In this document: positions 15,208 through 22,708 of the stretch, one piece after another
Layout of the letters: each line of letters starts with the position of its first letter
How positions within the stretch are numbered: position 1 is the stretch's first letter
Assembly: GCA_947172645.1 (NCBI GenBank)
Contig: CAMWBY010000027.1
Coordinates: 1 to 34,611 of the forward strand
DNA length: 34,611 bases
Origin: an uncultured Lachnospiraceae bacterium
GTDB taxonomy: Bacteria > Bacillota > Clostridia > Lachnospirales > Lachnospiraceae
Reading direction: 5' to 3'
Translations under genes and position numbers: made by a program
Notes under the pieces: generated by a model
Seen by the model: only the letters and a program-made list of their open reading frames with translations
The model's database searches: none
What the model was told of the DNA's origin: nothing

Positions 15208-16089
15208 TTGAAAAACAAGAAAATAAATGATTTTTTACTGTTTGCGTTGTTTGTTTTTCCGGCGGTGGCTTTCGTACTGTTTGCGACTGACATTCCGTTT
15301 GTGATGAATATGTATTATTCTGTATTCGACTGGAATGGCGTCGGAAAGTCTATGAAATTTGTGGGGTTGGATAATTTTATAAAGATTTTTACCAATGACA
15401 AACTTTTCTGGAAGGGCGTTACTTTCACTCTGAAGTTCGCCGTATTTTATGTAGTTATCGTGAATATTATATCGCTCACCGTGGCGGTTGTGATGTCCAA
15501 GGAGAAGAAGTCTTCCAGCGTTGGGCGGGCGTTTTATTATGTTCCTTATATTATCAGTTTGACGGCAATCAGCTTGATTTGGAAATTTATTTTCGGGCCG
15601 GGGTTTGAAGCGTTATATAATATTACCGGTTGGGAATTTTTCAACTGGAGCTGGGTGGGAACGCCCAAGCTTGCGTTCTATGTAGTCGTTATCATGGCAG
15701 TTTGGCAGAACGTGGGTTTCTATATGGTAAACTATATCGCGGGCATTATCGCGGTGCCCAAGGAGCTGACGGAGGCGGCTAAAATCGACGGCGCCAACAG
15801 CTTCCAGGTATTCCGCAAGATTATGGTTCCCATGATTATGCCTGCCGTGTCAATCTGTATGCTGACTTCGCTTACTTTTGCGTTCAAGCTGTTCGATATT
15901 ATCATGGTATTTACAAAAGGCGGTCCGGCGAACTCTACAGTTACGGTTGCCTACAATATATATAAGGAAGCTTTCGTGAATAATAAGTATGGCATGGCAA
16001 CGGCTAAGTCGCTTGTGTTTGTGGTATTTGTATTGATTGTGACGGCAATTCAGCTTAAAGTCACCAAGAGTAAGGAGGTTGAGGCATAA
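15208..16089 (+). CDS. Sugar ABC transporter permease 1 (MalF/UgpA type)
   Basis: The protein has 293 residues and about six membrane helices. The first follows a short charged N-terminus (LLFALFVFPAVAFVLFATDI). The cytoplasmic EAA loop, EAAKIDGANSFQVFRKIMVP near residues 190-210, contacts the ATPase. Translation starts at a TTG (15208) with AAGGGGA seven bases upstream. The weak start codon may lower its level relative to the binding protein. Its stop overlaps the next start by one base. It pairs with permease 2 to form the CUT1 channel. Confidence 0.92.
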   Translation: MKNKKINDFLLFALFVFPAVAFVLFATDIPFVMNMYYSVFDWNGVGKSMKFVGLDNFIKIFTNDKLFWKGVTFTLKFAVFYVVIVNIISLTVAVVMSKEKKSSSVGRAFYYVPYIISLTAISLIWKFIFGPGFEALYNITGWEFFNWSWVGTPKLAFYVVVIMAVWQNVGFYMVNYIAGIIAVPKELTEAAKIDGANSFQVFRKIMVPMIMPAVSICMLTSLTFAFKLFDIIMVFTKGGPANSTVTVAYNIYKEAFVNNKYGMATAKSLVFVVFVLIVTAIQLKVTKSKEVEA

Positions 16090-16916
16090 TGAAAAAAGTA
16101 AGAAAAGTAAGTATTCTGTCTGTCATCATTTTTCTGTGCTCCATCTTCTGGCTGATGCCGCTGTTACTGATTTTTATTAATTCATTTAAACCGTATAACG
16201 ATATGATGCAGCATTTCCTTGCGCTGCCTGAGAGTTGGAAATTGGACATGTACATAGAGACATGGACGAAATTCAAGTTCCCGATGCTGATTGGCAATAC
16301 GCTTATCTATACAATCGGGACAGTGCTCGTCATCGTGCTGCTTGCGCCTATGGCAGCCTATAAACTGGCCAGGACGAAAAGCAAGCTGAGCGTTGTATGT
16401 TTCGGATTGATTATTATGCCGATGATGGTACCCTTCCAGTCTTACATGATTACGTTGACCAGATTGGTTGCAAACGTCAATCTGACAGGCACGCGTATGG
16501 GGCAGACTCTGGTATCTATCGGCCTGTGTATGCCGCTTGCCGTATATATGATACATGGTTTTGTCAAAAATGTGCCATTGGAGTTGGAAGAATGCGCGTG
16601 CATCGACGGGGCGTCCAAGGTACGTATTTATTTCAGCATTGTGCTGCCGCTGTTAAAGCCGATTCTGACCACAGTGGTGGTGCTTGACACATTGGCTACA
16701 TGGAACGATATCATCACGAACCAGTTGATTGTCGGCGGTAATGCGAAGGCGATGAATATCCAGAACGCGCTGTATATGCAGTTTTCCGCACAGACGTCGG
16801 ACTGGGAACATGCCCTTCCGGGTATCGTGATGTCAATGATACCGAGTTTAATTTTCTTCGTGCTCATGCAGAAACATATCGTGGGAGGCGTCACGGCAGG
16901 CGCGGTGAAGGGATGA
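16089..16916 (+). CDS. Sugar ABC transporter permease 2 (MalG/UgpE type)
   Basis: The protein has 275 residues and about six membrane helices, with an EAA-type loop ECACIDGASKVRIYFSIVLP near residues 170-190. The start ATG shares one base with the previous stop (TAATG), and AAGGAGG lies at the end of permease 1. No ATP-binding subunit is encoded in the operon. As in many CUT1 systems, the importer probably borrows a shared MsmX/UgpC-like ATPase from elsewhere in the genome. The C-terminus ends in the usual short cytoplasmic tail HIVGGVTAGAVKG. Confidence 0.92.
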   Translation: MKKVRKVSILSVIIFLCSIFWLMPLLLIFINSFKPYNDMMQHFLALPESWKLDMYIETWTKFKFPMLIGNTLIYTIGTVLVIVLLAPMAAYKLARTKSKLSVVCFGLIIMPMMVPFQSYMITLTRLVANVNLTGTRMGQTLVSIGLCMPLAVYMIHGFVKNVPLELEECACIDGASKVRIYFSIVLPLLKPILTTVVVLDTLATWNDIITNQLIVGGNAKAMNIQNALYMQFSAQTSDWEHALPGIVMSMIPSLIFFVLMQKHIVGGVTAGAVKG

Positions 16917-16986
16917 TGATGCGGCACTCATTGCAGTATCGGTGCGAATGTCGAATGTAATTTTTATTCCCGTGGGCAACGGGCCG

Positions 16987-17019
16987 GGCAGCCGTGCTTG
17001 CACGTGCCTTGGGGCTGCC
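16987..17019 (+). other. Intercistronic hairpin before the epimerase gene
   Basis: GGCAGCC (16987-16993) pairs with GGCTGCC (17013-17019) over a 19-base GC-rich loop, inside the 150-base gap after permease 2. No T tract is present, so transcription can continue. A processing or stability element is the likely role. Confidence 0.45.
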
Positions 17020-17066
17020 GCATATAGAGGCGCCCTTGCAGGTGGGAGGAAAGAAGGAGGTTAGTG

Positions 17067-17900
17067 ATGAAAATAGGTGTATTGATTGAGTTATTCGAGG
17101 ATACGGATATTGACGCGAAATTTGCGGAGCTGCGTTCCATGGGAATGGAGAGCTGCCAGCTTGTATGTTGGAACCGGAAGATTCTGCATGACGACAGCGT
17201 GGCGGAGGCTGTGAATGCGGCCGTGGAGAAACATGGCGTGCATATCAGCGCATTCTGGTGCGGCTGGGAAGGCAGACGGGTGTGGGATTTCTATGAGGGG
17301 CAGCTTACGCTTGGATTAGTGCCCACAGATTACCGCATAGAGCGCATGAAGATGTTGCTGGAGGGTTCGGACTTCGCGAAGAAAATCCATGTGACGGATT
17401 TTGCCACCCATGTAGGCTATATGCCGGAGAATCCATATGACCCGAAGTACGAAGAGGTGCTTGTGGCATGTAAGACAGTGGTGGAGAAGTGTAAGGAGAA
17501 CGGACAGAATTTCCTGTTTGAGACCGGGCAGGAGACGCCGGTTACATTGAAGAGGGCAATCCAGGACATTGAGAAAGCTCTGGGAAAAGGCAACGTGGGA
17601 ATCAACTTAGACCCTGCTAACCTGATTATGTACGGGAAAGCCAATCCGGTGGACGCCCTGGAAGTATTCGGGGAGTACGTGAGGGGTATTCACGGCAAGG
17701 ACGGCATGTACCCTACGGACGGGCATTATCTGGGCGCAGAGGTGCCGCTTGGACAGGGCAAAGTAAATTACCCTGCTTTTATCGCCAAGCTTAAGGAAGT
17801 GGGATACGACGGGGATATTACTATCGAGCGGGAGATTTCCGGGGAAGAGCAGAAGAAAGATATCGTGATGGCGAAGGAAATTCTCGAGAAATTGATTTAG
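17067..17900 (+). CDS. Sugar phosphate isomerase/epimerase, xylose-isomerase-like TIM barrel
   Basis: The protein has 277 residues. A (beta/alpha)8 barrel pattern starts KIGVLIELFEDTDIDAKFAE. Likely metal ligands are the Glu in FLFETGQETP (about 152), the Asp in NVGINLDPANL (about 185), the His in VRGIHGKDG (about 211) and the Glu in ITIEREISG (about 252), the usual set of four. The ATG at 17067 is preferred over the adjacent GTG at 17064 because AAGGAGG is better spaced. It is the last gene before a strong terminator. It probably interconverts the keto or phosphorylated sugar made by the oxidoreductases. Substrate unknown. Confidence 0.88.
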   Translation: MKIGVLIELFEDTDIDAKFAELRSMGMESCQLVCWNRKILHDDSVAEAVNAAVEKHGVHISAFWCGWEGRRVWDFYEGQLTLGLVPTDYRIERMKMLLEGSDFAKKIHVTDFATHVGYMPENPYDPKYEEVLVACKTVVEKCKENGQNFLFETGQETPVTLKRAIQDIEKALGKGNVGINLDPANLIMYGKANPVDALEVFGEYVRGIHGKDGMYPTDGHYLGAEVPLGQGKVNYPAFIAKLKEVGYDGDITIEREISGEEQKKDIVMAKEILEKLI

Positions 17901-17913
17901 TAAAAGATAAGAG

Positions 17914-17960
17914 ACGGGAGAACCCGTTTGGGAAAAGGCGCACGGCGGGTGTGCCTTTTT
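17914..17960 (+). terminator. Double hairpin terminator closing the sugar operon
   Basis: A first hairpin (ACGGG 17914-17918 with CCCGT 17923-17927) is followed by a stronger one: 17937-17943 with 17949-17955, flanked by A and T runs that extend the stem, ending in T17956-17960. This marks the end of the operon that begins at 12592. Confidence 0.85.
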
Positions 17961-18051
17961 CTGTGTCTGAGGGATGTTTTAGTTACTTTTCACATTTTAT
18001 CGTTTCAGGCAGATTTGTTGTCGGTACGCGGTGTGTTTTGCTTATGTCTTG

Positions 18052-18060
18052 TGTTATAAT
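18052..18060 (+). promoter_or_regulatory. Extended -10 promoter before the creatininase-family gene
   Basis: TGTTATAAT at 18052-18060 is a perfect extended -10 element. The -35 region (TGTGTT at 18032-18037) is weak. It would start the downstream unit of amidohydrolase, two flavoproteins and perhaps the acetyltransferase. Confidence 0.55.
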
Positions 18061-18165
18061 ACGATATATAATCTTCTTGTACGCTGAGGAAAAGATAAAG
18101 AAATTTGAGTGCACTGGTGTCTCCGAGAGCGAGGCTATCAAAATAAGAAAAGGTGGGTTAAGAAA

Positions 18166-18906
18166 ATGACAGAGAAGGTATTATATGAAGAGTTGTGTCC
18201 GAGGGAGTTTGAAGAGCGTGTGGCGGCGTGTCCGGTTGCTTATCTGCCGCTTGGGACGTTGGAGTGGCATGGGCCGCATATGCCTCTTGGGGCGGACGGA
18301 ATCCAGGCGCAGGAATTGTTTGTGCGTGTGGCGCAGAAGGTCGGCGGGGTGGTTTTGCCGAAATTATTCCTGGGGCCGGACAGGTTTTACCACGATGCCG
18401 ACAGAGAATTTTACGGAATGGATATTTATACGGGCGGGACGGTGGTTCCCTATGAGATGGGGCAGCTTCCCGGAAGCGCGTATTGGCAGCCTGACAAGGA
18501 GTATCAGGATATGATTTACAGGATTGCGGGGAATCTTGCCAGAGCGGGTATACGTGTTCTGGTGGGGCATGGACATGGCCCGTCTACCTGGCAGTTTAGG
18601 GCCATGAAAGACAGATTGAAAGAGTCCTTTGGGTTGGATAGCTATATCGCCTTTGATTTTCTGGAGGATGAACTGTTAGGATTCCAGTGCGACCACGCGG
18701 CCGCCAACGAGACGTCCATTGTGATGGCCGTGCGCCCTGAACTGGTACAAATGGAGCGCATCGTATCAGGTGGGGAGGCGCCGGTTGCCATAGCCGGGCG
18801 CGACCCCAGGGAATATGCGTCGCCAGAGTATGGCAGGCAGGTACTGGAGGCGAATGTGAAGGCGATGAGCGAAGGGCTGACAGGTATCTTGCAAGAGTGC
18901 CGATGA
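18166..18906 (+). CDS. Creatininase-family metal-dependent amidohydrolase
   Basis: The predicted protein has 246 residues. The family signature GTLEWHGPHMPLGADG lies at residues 30-45, giving metal ligands Glu33, His35 and Asp44. The loop GHGHG (134-138) replaces the usual NGHGGN, and AAANETS (178-184) supplies Glu182. Family members open cyclic amides or deformylate nucleotide and peptide intermediates (creatininase, FAPy deformylase, MftE). This one has no creatine-pathway neighbours, so creatinine is an unlikely substrate. The ATG at 18166 is preferred because AGGTGG precedes it; the upstream ATG at 18109 has no ribosome site. The next gene follows after 30 bases. True substrate unknown. 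Confidence 0.85.
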   Translation: MTEKVLYEELCPREFEERVAACPVAYLPLGTLEWHGPHMPLGADGIQAQELFVRVAQKVGGVVLPKLFLGPDRFYHDADREFYGMDIYTGGTVVPYEMGQLPGSAYWQPDKEYQDMIYRIAGNLARAGIRVLVGHGHGPSTWQFRAMKDRLKESFGLDSYIAFDFLEDELLGFQCDHAAANETSIVMAVRPELVQMERIVSGGEAPVAIAGRDPREYASPEYGRQVLEANVKAMSEGLTGILQECR

Positions 18907-18936
18907 CGGAAACAGGGGGAAAGGACAGACATAAGT

Positions 18937-19425
18937 ATGAAGCTAATTATCACGGATATAGAAGAATTCAACCTTCCTGTTGAGGGAGAGTATAAGGTTA
19001 TTAAGCCCGAAAGCGGCATTCACCACTGTGTTGGGTGTTTTGGCTGTTGGACGAAGACGCCGGGGAAGTGTGTGATTCATGACGGCTATGAGAATACGGG
19101 AATCAATATGGGTAAGTGCAGCGAGATGATTTTGGTCAGCCGCTGCTTTTACGGCAGTGTGAGCCCTTTTGTAAAAATGGTGCAGGACAGGGCGATTTCC
19201 TATGTCCATCCGGATTTTGTAATCCGTAAAGGGGAGATGCACCATAAACGAAGATACGAGAATGTGATTGCCCTTTCCCTTTATCTGTACGGTGAGAATA
19301 TAACGGAAGCCGAGAAGGAAACTGCGGCGTCCATAATGGATGCAAATGCAGATAACTACGACGGGCAGGTAAAGCAGATACGGTTTTTTTCCAATATAGA
19401 AGAAATGGAGGGCCTTGTCTTATGA
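18937..19425 (+). CDS. Iron-sulfur-flavoprotein-like, flavodoxin-fold protein
   Basis: The protein has 162 residues. A compact cluster of Cys 31, 34, 37 and 45 (C-x2-C-x2-C-x7-C, in HHCVGCFGCWTKTPGKC) matches the spacing of archaeal-type iron-sulfur flavoproteins that hold a 4Fe-4S cluster. The rest resembles the flavodoxin fold of NADPH-dependent FMN reductases, with strands MILVSRCFYG and NVIALSLYLYG. The usual N-terminal phosphate-binding loop for FMN is not visible; the N-terminus is short. Its last four bases overlap the next gene, which does carry such a loop, so the two may form a complementary pair. Role: probably electron transfer or reduction. Substrate unknown. Confidence 0.7.
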   Translation: MKLIITDIEEFNLPVEGEYKVIKPESGIHHCVGCFGCWTKTPGKCVIHDGYENTGINMGKCSEMILVSRCFYGSVSPFVKMVQDRAISYVHPDFVIRKGEMHHKRRYENVIALSLYLYGENITEAEKETAASIMDANADNYDGQVKQIRFFSNIEEMEGLVL

Positions 19426-20066
19426 GAATTGCATTGATTGATGCGAGCCCGAAGGCGAAGGGAAGCACCAGCGGAATCCTTCTGGATGATTTGCGTCATT
19501 GTTTGTCCGGCAGGGCAGGGATGGAGATGGTCGACGTAGCGTTGCATTCCCCACAGATGCAGGAAGAGGCATGGGAAAAACTGGATTGCGCCGACGGATG
19601 GGTCTTTGCCTGCCCCCTTTATGTGGATTGTCTTCCGGGACATTTGCTTTCCTGCCTTGCCCAAATGGATGAGAAATATAGCGGTGGGAAAGAGATAGCT
19701 GTTTATGGAATCGTAAACTGTGGGTTCTATGAAGGAATCCAGGCGGAGACTGCCCTCAAAGTGATGCAAAATTGGTGCGCGAAGGCTGGGTTTGCTTGGC
19801 GCGGCGGGATTGGCGTCGGTGGGGGCGGGGCGCTTGATATCATGACGGCCACACCGCAGGAGCATGGACCGAAGGCGCCCATAAGCAAAGCGCTTTCGGA
19901 GATGGCTGATAACATCACCGAAGCCGGTAAAGGCAGTGCGTGGGAAAACCGTTATGTATCAGTGGCGTTTCCTCGTTTTTTGTACAAGATGGCAGGACAG
20001 ATGGGATGGCGGCATGAAATTAAGGCAAATGGCGGGAAGTCGAAGGATTTAGGGAAAAGGCCGTGA
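19422..20066 (+). CDS. Flavodoxin-like NAD(P)H-dependent oxidoreductase
   Basis: The protein has 214 residues. The N-terminal strand and FMN phosphate loop RIALIDASPKAKGSTSG is intact, and a second flavin-contact region WVFACPLYVDCLPGHLL lies at about residues 60-80. Later GIVNCGFYEG and a Gly-rich GIGVGGGG stretch fit the flavodoxin_2/FMN-reductase fold. The start ATG overlaps the stop of the Cys-rich partner (ATGA), indicating coupled translation. The C-terminus is a helical, basic extension. Likely a soluble reductase working with its neighbour. Confidence 0.75.
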   Translation: MRIALIDASPKAKGSTSGILLDDLRHCLSGRAGMEMVDVALHSPQMQEEAWEKLDCADGWVFACPLYVDCLPGHLLSCLAQMDEKYSGGKEIAVYGIVNCGFYEGIQAETALKVMQNWCAKAGFAWRGGIGVGGGGALDIMTATPQEHGPKAPISKALSEMADNITEAGKGSAWENRYVSVAFPRFLYKMAGQMGWRHEIKANGGKSKDLGKRP

Positions 20067-20141
20067 GCGGCACGGAAAGAGGTAGTATAGGGTGTTATAC
20101 TTGAATAACTCTACCATAAAGGTACACTTTGCTGGCTGATA

Positions 20142-20162
20142 ATTTGAGTCAGCGTCTCAAAT
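20142..20162. repeat. Inverted repeat upstream of the acetyltransferase gene
   Basis: ATTTGAG (20142-20148) and CTCAAAT (20156-20162) form an exact seven-base dyad around seven bases. A further TTTGAG lies near 20185. It sits 105 bases before the likely start of the acetyltransferase and may be an operator. There is no T tract. Confidence 0.35.
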
Positions 20163-20266
20163 ATGCCCTGAGCGCAGAAGCAAATTTGAGATTACCAATT
20201 TTGCATGGAAAGTTATGGCTTCTTTATGGCTTCTTTGTGACAAGCCGCTCAGAAATGGGGATTGCT

Positions 20267-20920
20267 ATGAAAAATATGAAAAGACAAGAATTGCCGGAAT
20301 TTGACAATCATGACGAGCGCATCAAGTACTATGGGCTGATTCTGGAGAGAGATTTGGATGGGCTCATGGAATACAGTCTGCCGGCGGGGTACCGTTTTGT
20401 CTTCTATAAGCATGGAGACAGAGATACATGGATAGAGATTGAGCAGTCGGCGAAGGAGTTCCAAAGCTATGAAAAGGGTCTGGAATCCTGGAACGTGTAT
20501 TATGCCATGCATGAGGAGGAACTTCCTGACAGAATGGTTTTTATTGAAAATGAGTCAGGGGAGAAGATTGCTACGGCCAGCGCCTACTATGATGTGTCCG
20601 GGCAGGATACATCGGGGGACGGATGGCTTCACTGGGTTGCCGTGAAGAGAGAGTACCAGGGCAGGAGACTTTCGAAGCCGTTAATCACATATGTACTGCG
20701 CGTTATGAAGGAATTGGGCTATACACATGCCAAAATTCCTACCCAGACGAATACATGGCTGGCGTGCAAGGTTTATCTTGACTTGGGATTTTTGCCCACG
20801 GCGGAGAGCGTGTCCCAAAACCGTATCGGTTGGAATGTTGTGAAGACGCTGACAAGGCATCCGGCGTTAGAGAGTTTTGAGGAGGCAGGTTTGGAGGAAA
20901 TTTTGGGGAAGGGAGAATAA
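20267..20920 (+). CDS. GNAT-family N-acetyltransferase
   Basis: The predicted protein has 217 residues. The acetyl-CoA binding region LHWVAVKREYQGRRLSKPLI (motif A, with a Q/RxxGR/S-type loop) lies at about residues 125-150, followed by helix ITYVLRVMKELGY and motif B KVYLDLGF near residue 180. The acceptor is unknown. The ATG at 20267 has GGGG six bases upstream; the open frame extends to 20129, but those extra residues look unlike the family and have no ribosome site. The gene stands 200 bases from the flavoprotein and may be independently expressed. Confidence 0.82.
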   Translation: MKNMKRQELPEFDNHDERIKYYGLILERDLDGLMEYSLPAGYRFVFYKHGDRDTWIEIEQSAKEFQSYEKGLESWNVYYAMHEEELPDRMVFIENESGEKIATASAYYDVSGQDTSGDGWLHWVAVKREYQGRRLSKPLITYVLRVMKELGYTHAKIPTQTNTWLACKVYLDLGFLPTAESVSQNRIGWNVVKTLTRHPALESFEEAGLEEILGKGE

Positions 20921-20927
20921 CGGTTGG

Positions 20928-20973
20928 TTGATAAATTTATTTGTTTGACATATAATATTATTACAAACAAATA
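20928..20973 (+). promoter_or_regulatory. Antitoxin promoter embedded in a ten-base inverted repeat
   Basis: TTGATA (20928-20933) and TATAAT (20951-20956) are 17 bases apart. The -10 lies between the arms of an exact dyad, TATTTGTTTG (20938-20947) and CAAACAAATA (20964-20973). This is the expected layout of a toxin-antitoxin operator bound by the RelB-like protein encoded just downstream. Confidence 0.75.
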
Positions 20974-21010
20974 TAAAACAACTGCAATATTCTTGCAAGG
21001 AGGTGGCGCT

Positions 21011-21307
21011 ATGGCGGAACAGGTTTTGATTCAATTTAGAGCGGATAAAGCGCTGAAACAGGAAGTGGCAGAGATATATGAGAGTCTTGGAATGGATTTG
21101 CCTACGGCGTTTCGTATGTTTATGGCCAGGAGTAAAATGGTAAAAGGTCTTCCATTCGAAGCAACTTTGCCTAAAGAGGCAATCACAAGAACAGAGGCAA
21201 GAAATGCTTTTCATGAATTGCGCAGACAGGCAGTCAATGTCCCGGAAATGTCACTTGATGAAATTAATGCCGAAATTTTGGCAGCAAGGGTAGGAAGAAA
21301 AGGGTAA
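21011..21307 (+). CDS. RelB/DinJ-family antitoxin
   Basis: The protein has 98 residues. The N-terminal ribbon-helix-helix region EQVLIQFRADKALKQEVAEI is followed by the family's LGMDLPTAFRMFMARS segment and a C-terminal toxin-binding tail, which includes EMSLDEINAEILAARVG. The ATG at 21011 has a strong site (AAGGAGG, then seven bases). It should dimerise, bind the dyad at 20938-20973 and repress its own operon. The toxin frame directly downstream has lost its N-terminus, so this antitoxin may be an orphan, perhaps active against toxins elsewhere. Confidence 0.85.
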   Translation: MAEQVLIQFRADKALKQEVAEIYESLGMDLPTAFRMFMARSKMVKGLPFEATLPKEAITRTEARNAFHELRRQAVNVPEMSLDEINAEILAARVGRKG

Positions 21308-21648
21308 AAGTACTGGATGCCGTTTTTGACGGGACGATTATTCCATTGTACCATAAAGAGATTTTGGATGAATATGAGCAGGTGCTTCATAGGAGTAAAT
21401 TTCATCTGCGTGAAGAAACAATAAGGACGGTTCTCAACGCAGTAAGATTGTATGGACTTGAAGTATTTCCGCAGCCTACGGGGGAAATTCTGATTGATAT
21501 GGATGACCTTATATTCTATGAAGTAGCTATGGAGAAGAGGAATGATGATGCCTATTTAGTGACAGGTAATCAGAGACATTATCCGCTTAAGCATTTTATT
21601 GTTACTCCGGCAGAAATGATGAAGATGATAGAAGCGTCAAATGATTAG
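21301..21648 (+). pseudogene. N-terminally truncated PIN-domain toxin (COG1569-like)
   Basis: An open frame overlapping the antitoxin end reads RVKVLDAVFDGTIIPLYHKE and continues with EILDEYEQVL, then DMDDLIFYEVAMEKRNDDAY, TGNQRHYP and a typical C-terminus. These are the middle and end of a PIN-family RNase toxin. The first 20 or so residues, including the catalytic Asp in the usual DTNV motif and any start codon with a ribosome site, are missing. The only start-like codon is a TTG at 21346, well inside the domain. The junction sits where RVKVL could have been fused to KVLD by deletion between short repeats. Probably inactive. Confidence 0.65.
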
Positions 21649-21686
21649 TGTGGATTGTTAACTTGATGGTAATGAAAGGTGCAGGT

Positions 21687-22532
21687 ATGATTATGGCAAA
21701 AACGGCCGAGAAGAAAGTGCTTGTCAGGGACAATACTTTCCAGAGATTTGAAGTGCTTAAGACGAACCGTAATAAGCGGTACAGATACAATGAATTTCTT
21801 GTGGAGGGAGTACGCAGTTTAAACGAGGCTGTGAGTAACAACTGGAATATTAAATCTTTTATATACAGCGGTGACAGGGCGGGCCTGTCAGGATGGGCGT
21901 CAGACATGTTGCAGAACGTCCCCACGGAGGTAAATTATTGCCTGGCACCGGAATTGATGAAGGAACTTAGCGGCAAAGAGGATACTTCCGAGCTGATGGC
22001 AGTGATTGAAATGCGTGAGGACAGGCTTGATGCGGTAACGCTTTCCAGTCAGCCGTTGATTGTATTGTTCGACAGGCCATCCAACAAGGGGAATCTGGGC
22101 ACCTTAATCCGTTCCTGCGATTCTTTTGGCGCAGACATGCTGATTTTGACGGGACATGCGGTTGACTTGTATGACCCTGATGTGGTGACGGCGGCGATGG
22201 GTTCTTTTTTCAGCGTACCCGTGGTCAGGGCGGAGGATAACAGGGCTTTACTGGCATACATCGGTTCTTTAAAAGAAAAATATCCGGATTTTACTATGAT
22301 AGGCACTACGGCGCACAAGGAACATCCTGTCAGTTCCGTCAACCTGGCGGTGCCGTTGATGCTTATGGTCGGAAATGAAACGAAGGGGCTTAACAGGGCG
22401 TTTAAGGATTTCTGCGACCTGCTGTGCACGATTCCGATGGCGGAGAGTTCCCATGCAAGTTCATTGAATGTAAGCTGTGCGGCGTCGATACTTTTGTATG
22501 AGGTTGTGCGGCAGCGGGCGGGAAGCGTGTAG
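21687..22532 (+). CDS. TrmH/SpoU-family RNA 2'-O-methyltransferase
   Basis: The predicted protein has 281 residues. An N-terminal SpoU substrate-binding domain (NEFLVEGVRSLNEAVSN) precedes the trefoil-knot SPOUT domain. Motif 1 is PSNKGNLGTLIRSCDSFGAD, motif 2 is LMVGNETKGLN and motif 3 is IPM...SLNVSCAASILLYE. The enzyme should methylate a ribose 2'-OH of rRNA or tRNA using SAM. Exact target unknown. The ATG at 21687 is chosen because AAGGT lies six bases upstream; the in-frame ATG at 21693 is nearly as good, and the GTG at 21648 overlaps the toxin stop without a ribosome site. The unit ends at the terminator at 22599. Confidence 0.9.
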   Translation: MIMAKTAEKKVLVRDNTFQRFEVLKTNRNKRYRYNEFLVEGVRSLNEAVSNNWNIKSFIYSGDRAGLSGWASDMLQNVPTEVNYCLAPELMKELSGKEDTSELMAVIEMREDRLDAVTLSSQPLIVLFDRPSNKGNLGTLIRSCDSFGADMLILTGHAVDLYDPDVVTAAMGSFFSVPVVRAEDNRALLAYIGSLKEKYPDFTMIGTTAHKEHPVSSVNLAVPLMLMVGNETKGLNRAFKDFCDLLCTIPMAESSHASSLNVSCAASILLYEVVRQRAGSV

Positions 22533-22598
22533 AGGAGATGTATGGAAAACATCAATGCTGTCCTTTTTTCATTGGATATCAATAGACGATGCGCTTTG

Positions 22599-22632
22599 CA
22601 CTCACAAGTACAAAACTTGTGGGTGTTTTTCT
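22599..22632 (+). terminator. Intrinsic terminator between RNA methyltransferase and sigma factor
   Basis: CACTCACAAGT (22599-22609) pairs along all 11 positions (one G-U) with 22615-22625 around a five-base loop, followed by T22626-22630. It isolates the sigma-factor unit. A 32-codon frame beginning near 22543 runs through it and is not considered a gene. Confidence 0.85.
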
Positions 22633-22708
22633 ATTATTAGGAAGTTATCCTATCTTTTCCCCCGTTCCATCCGTTATACATAGTAAGACAGAAAGAGAAA
22701 GGGATTAC

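Noticed and set aside
22543..22641. Possible 32-residue peptide with GAGGAG upstream
   Set aside because: It reads through a strong intrinsic terminator and has no recognisable signal or family; the ribosome-site match is most likely chance.
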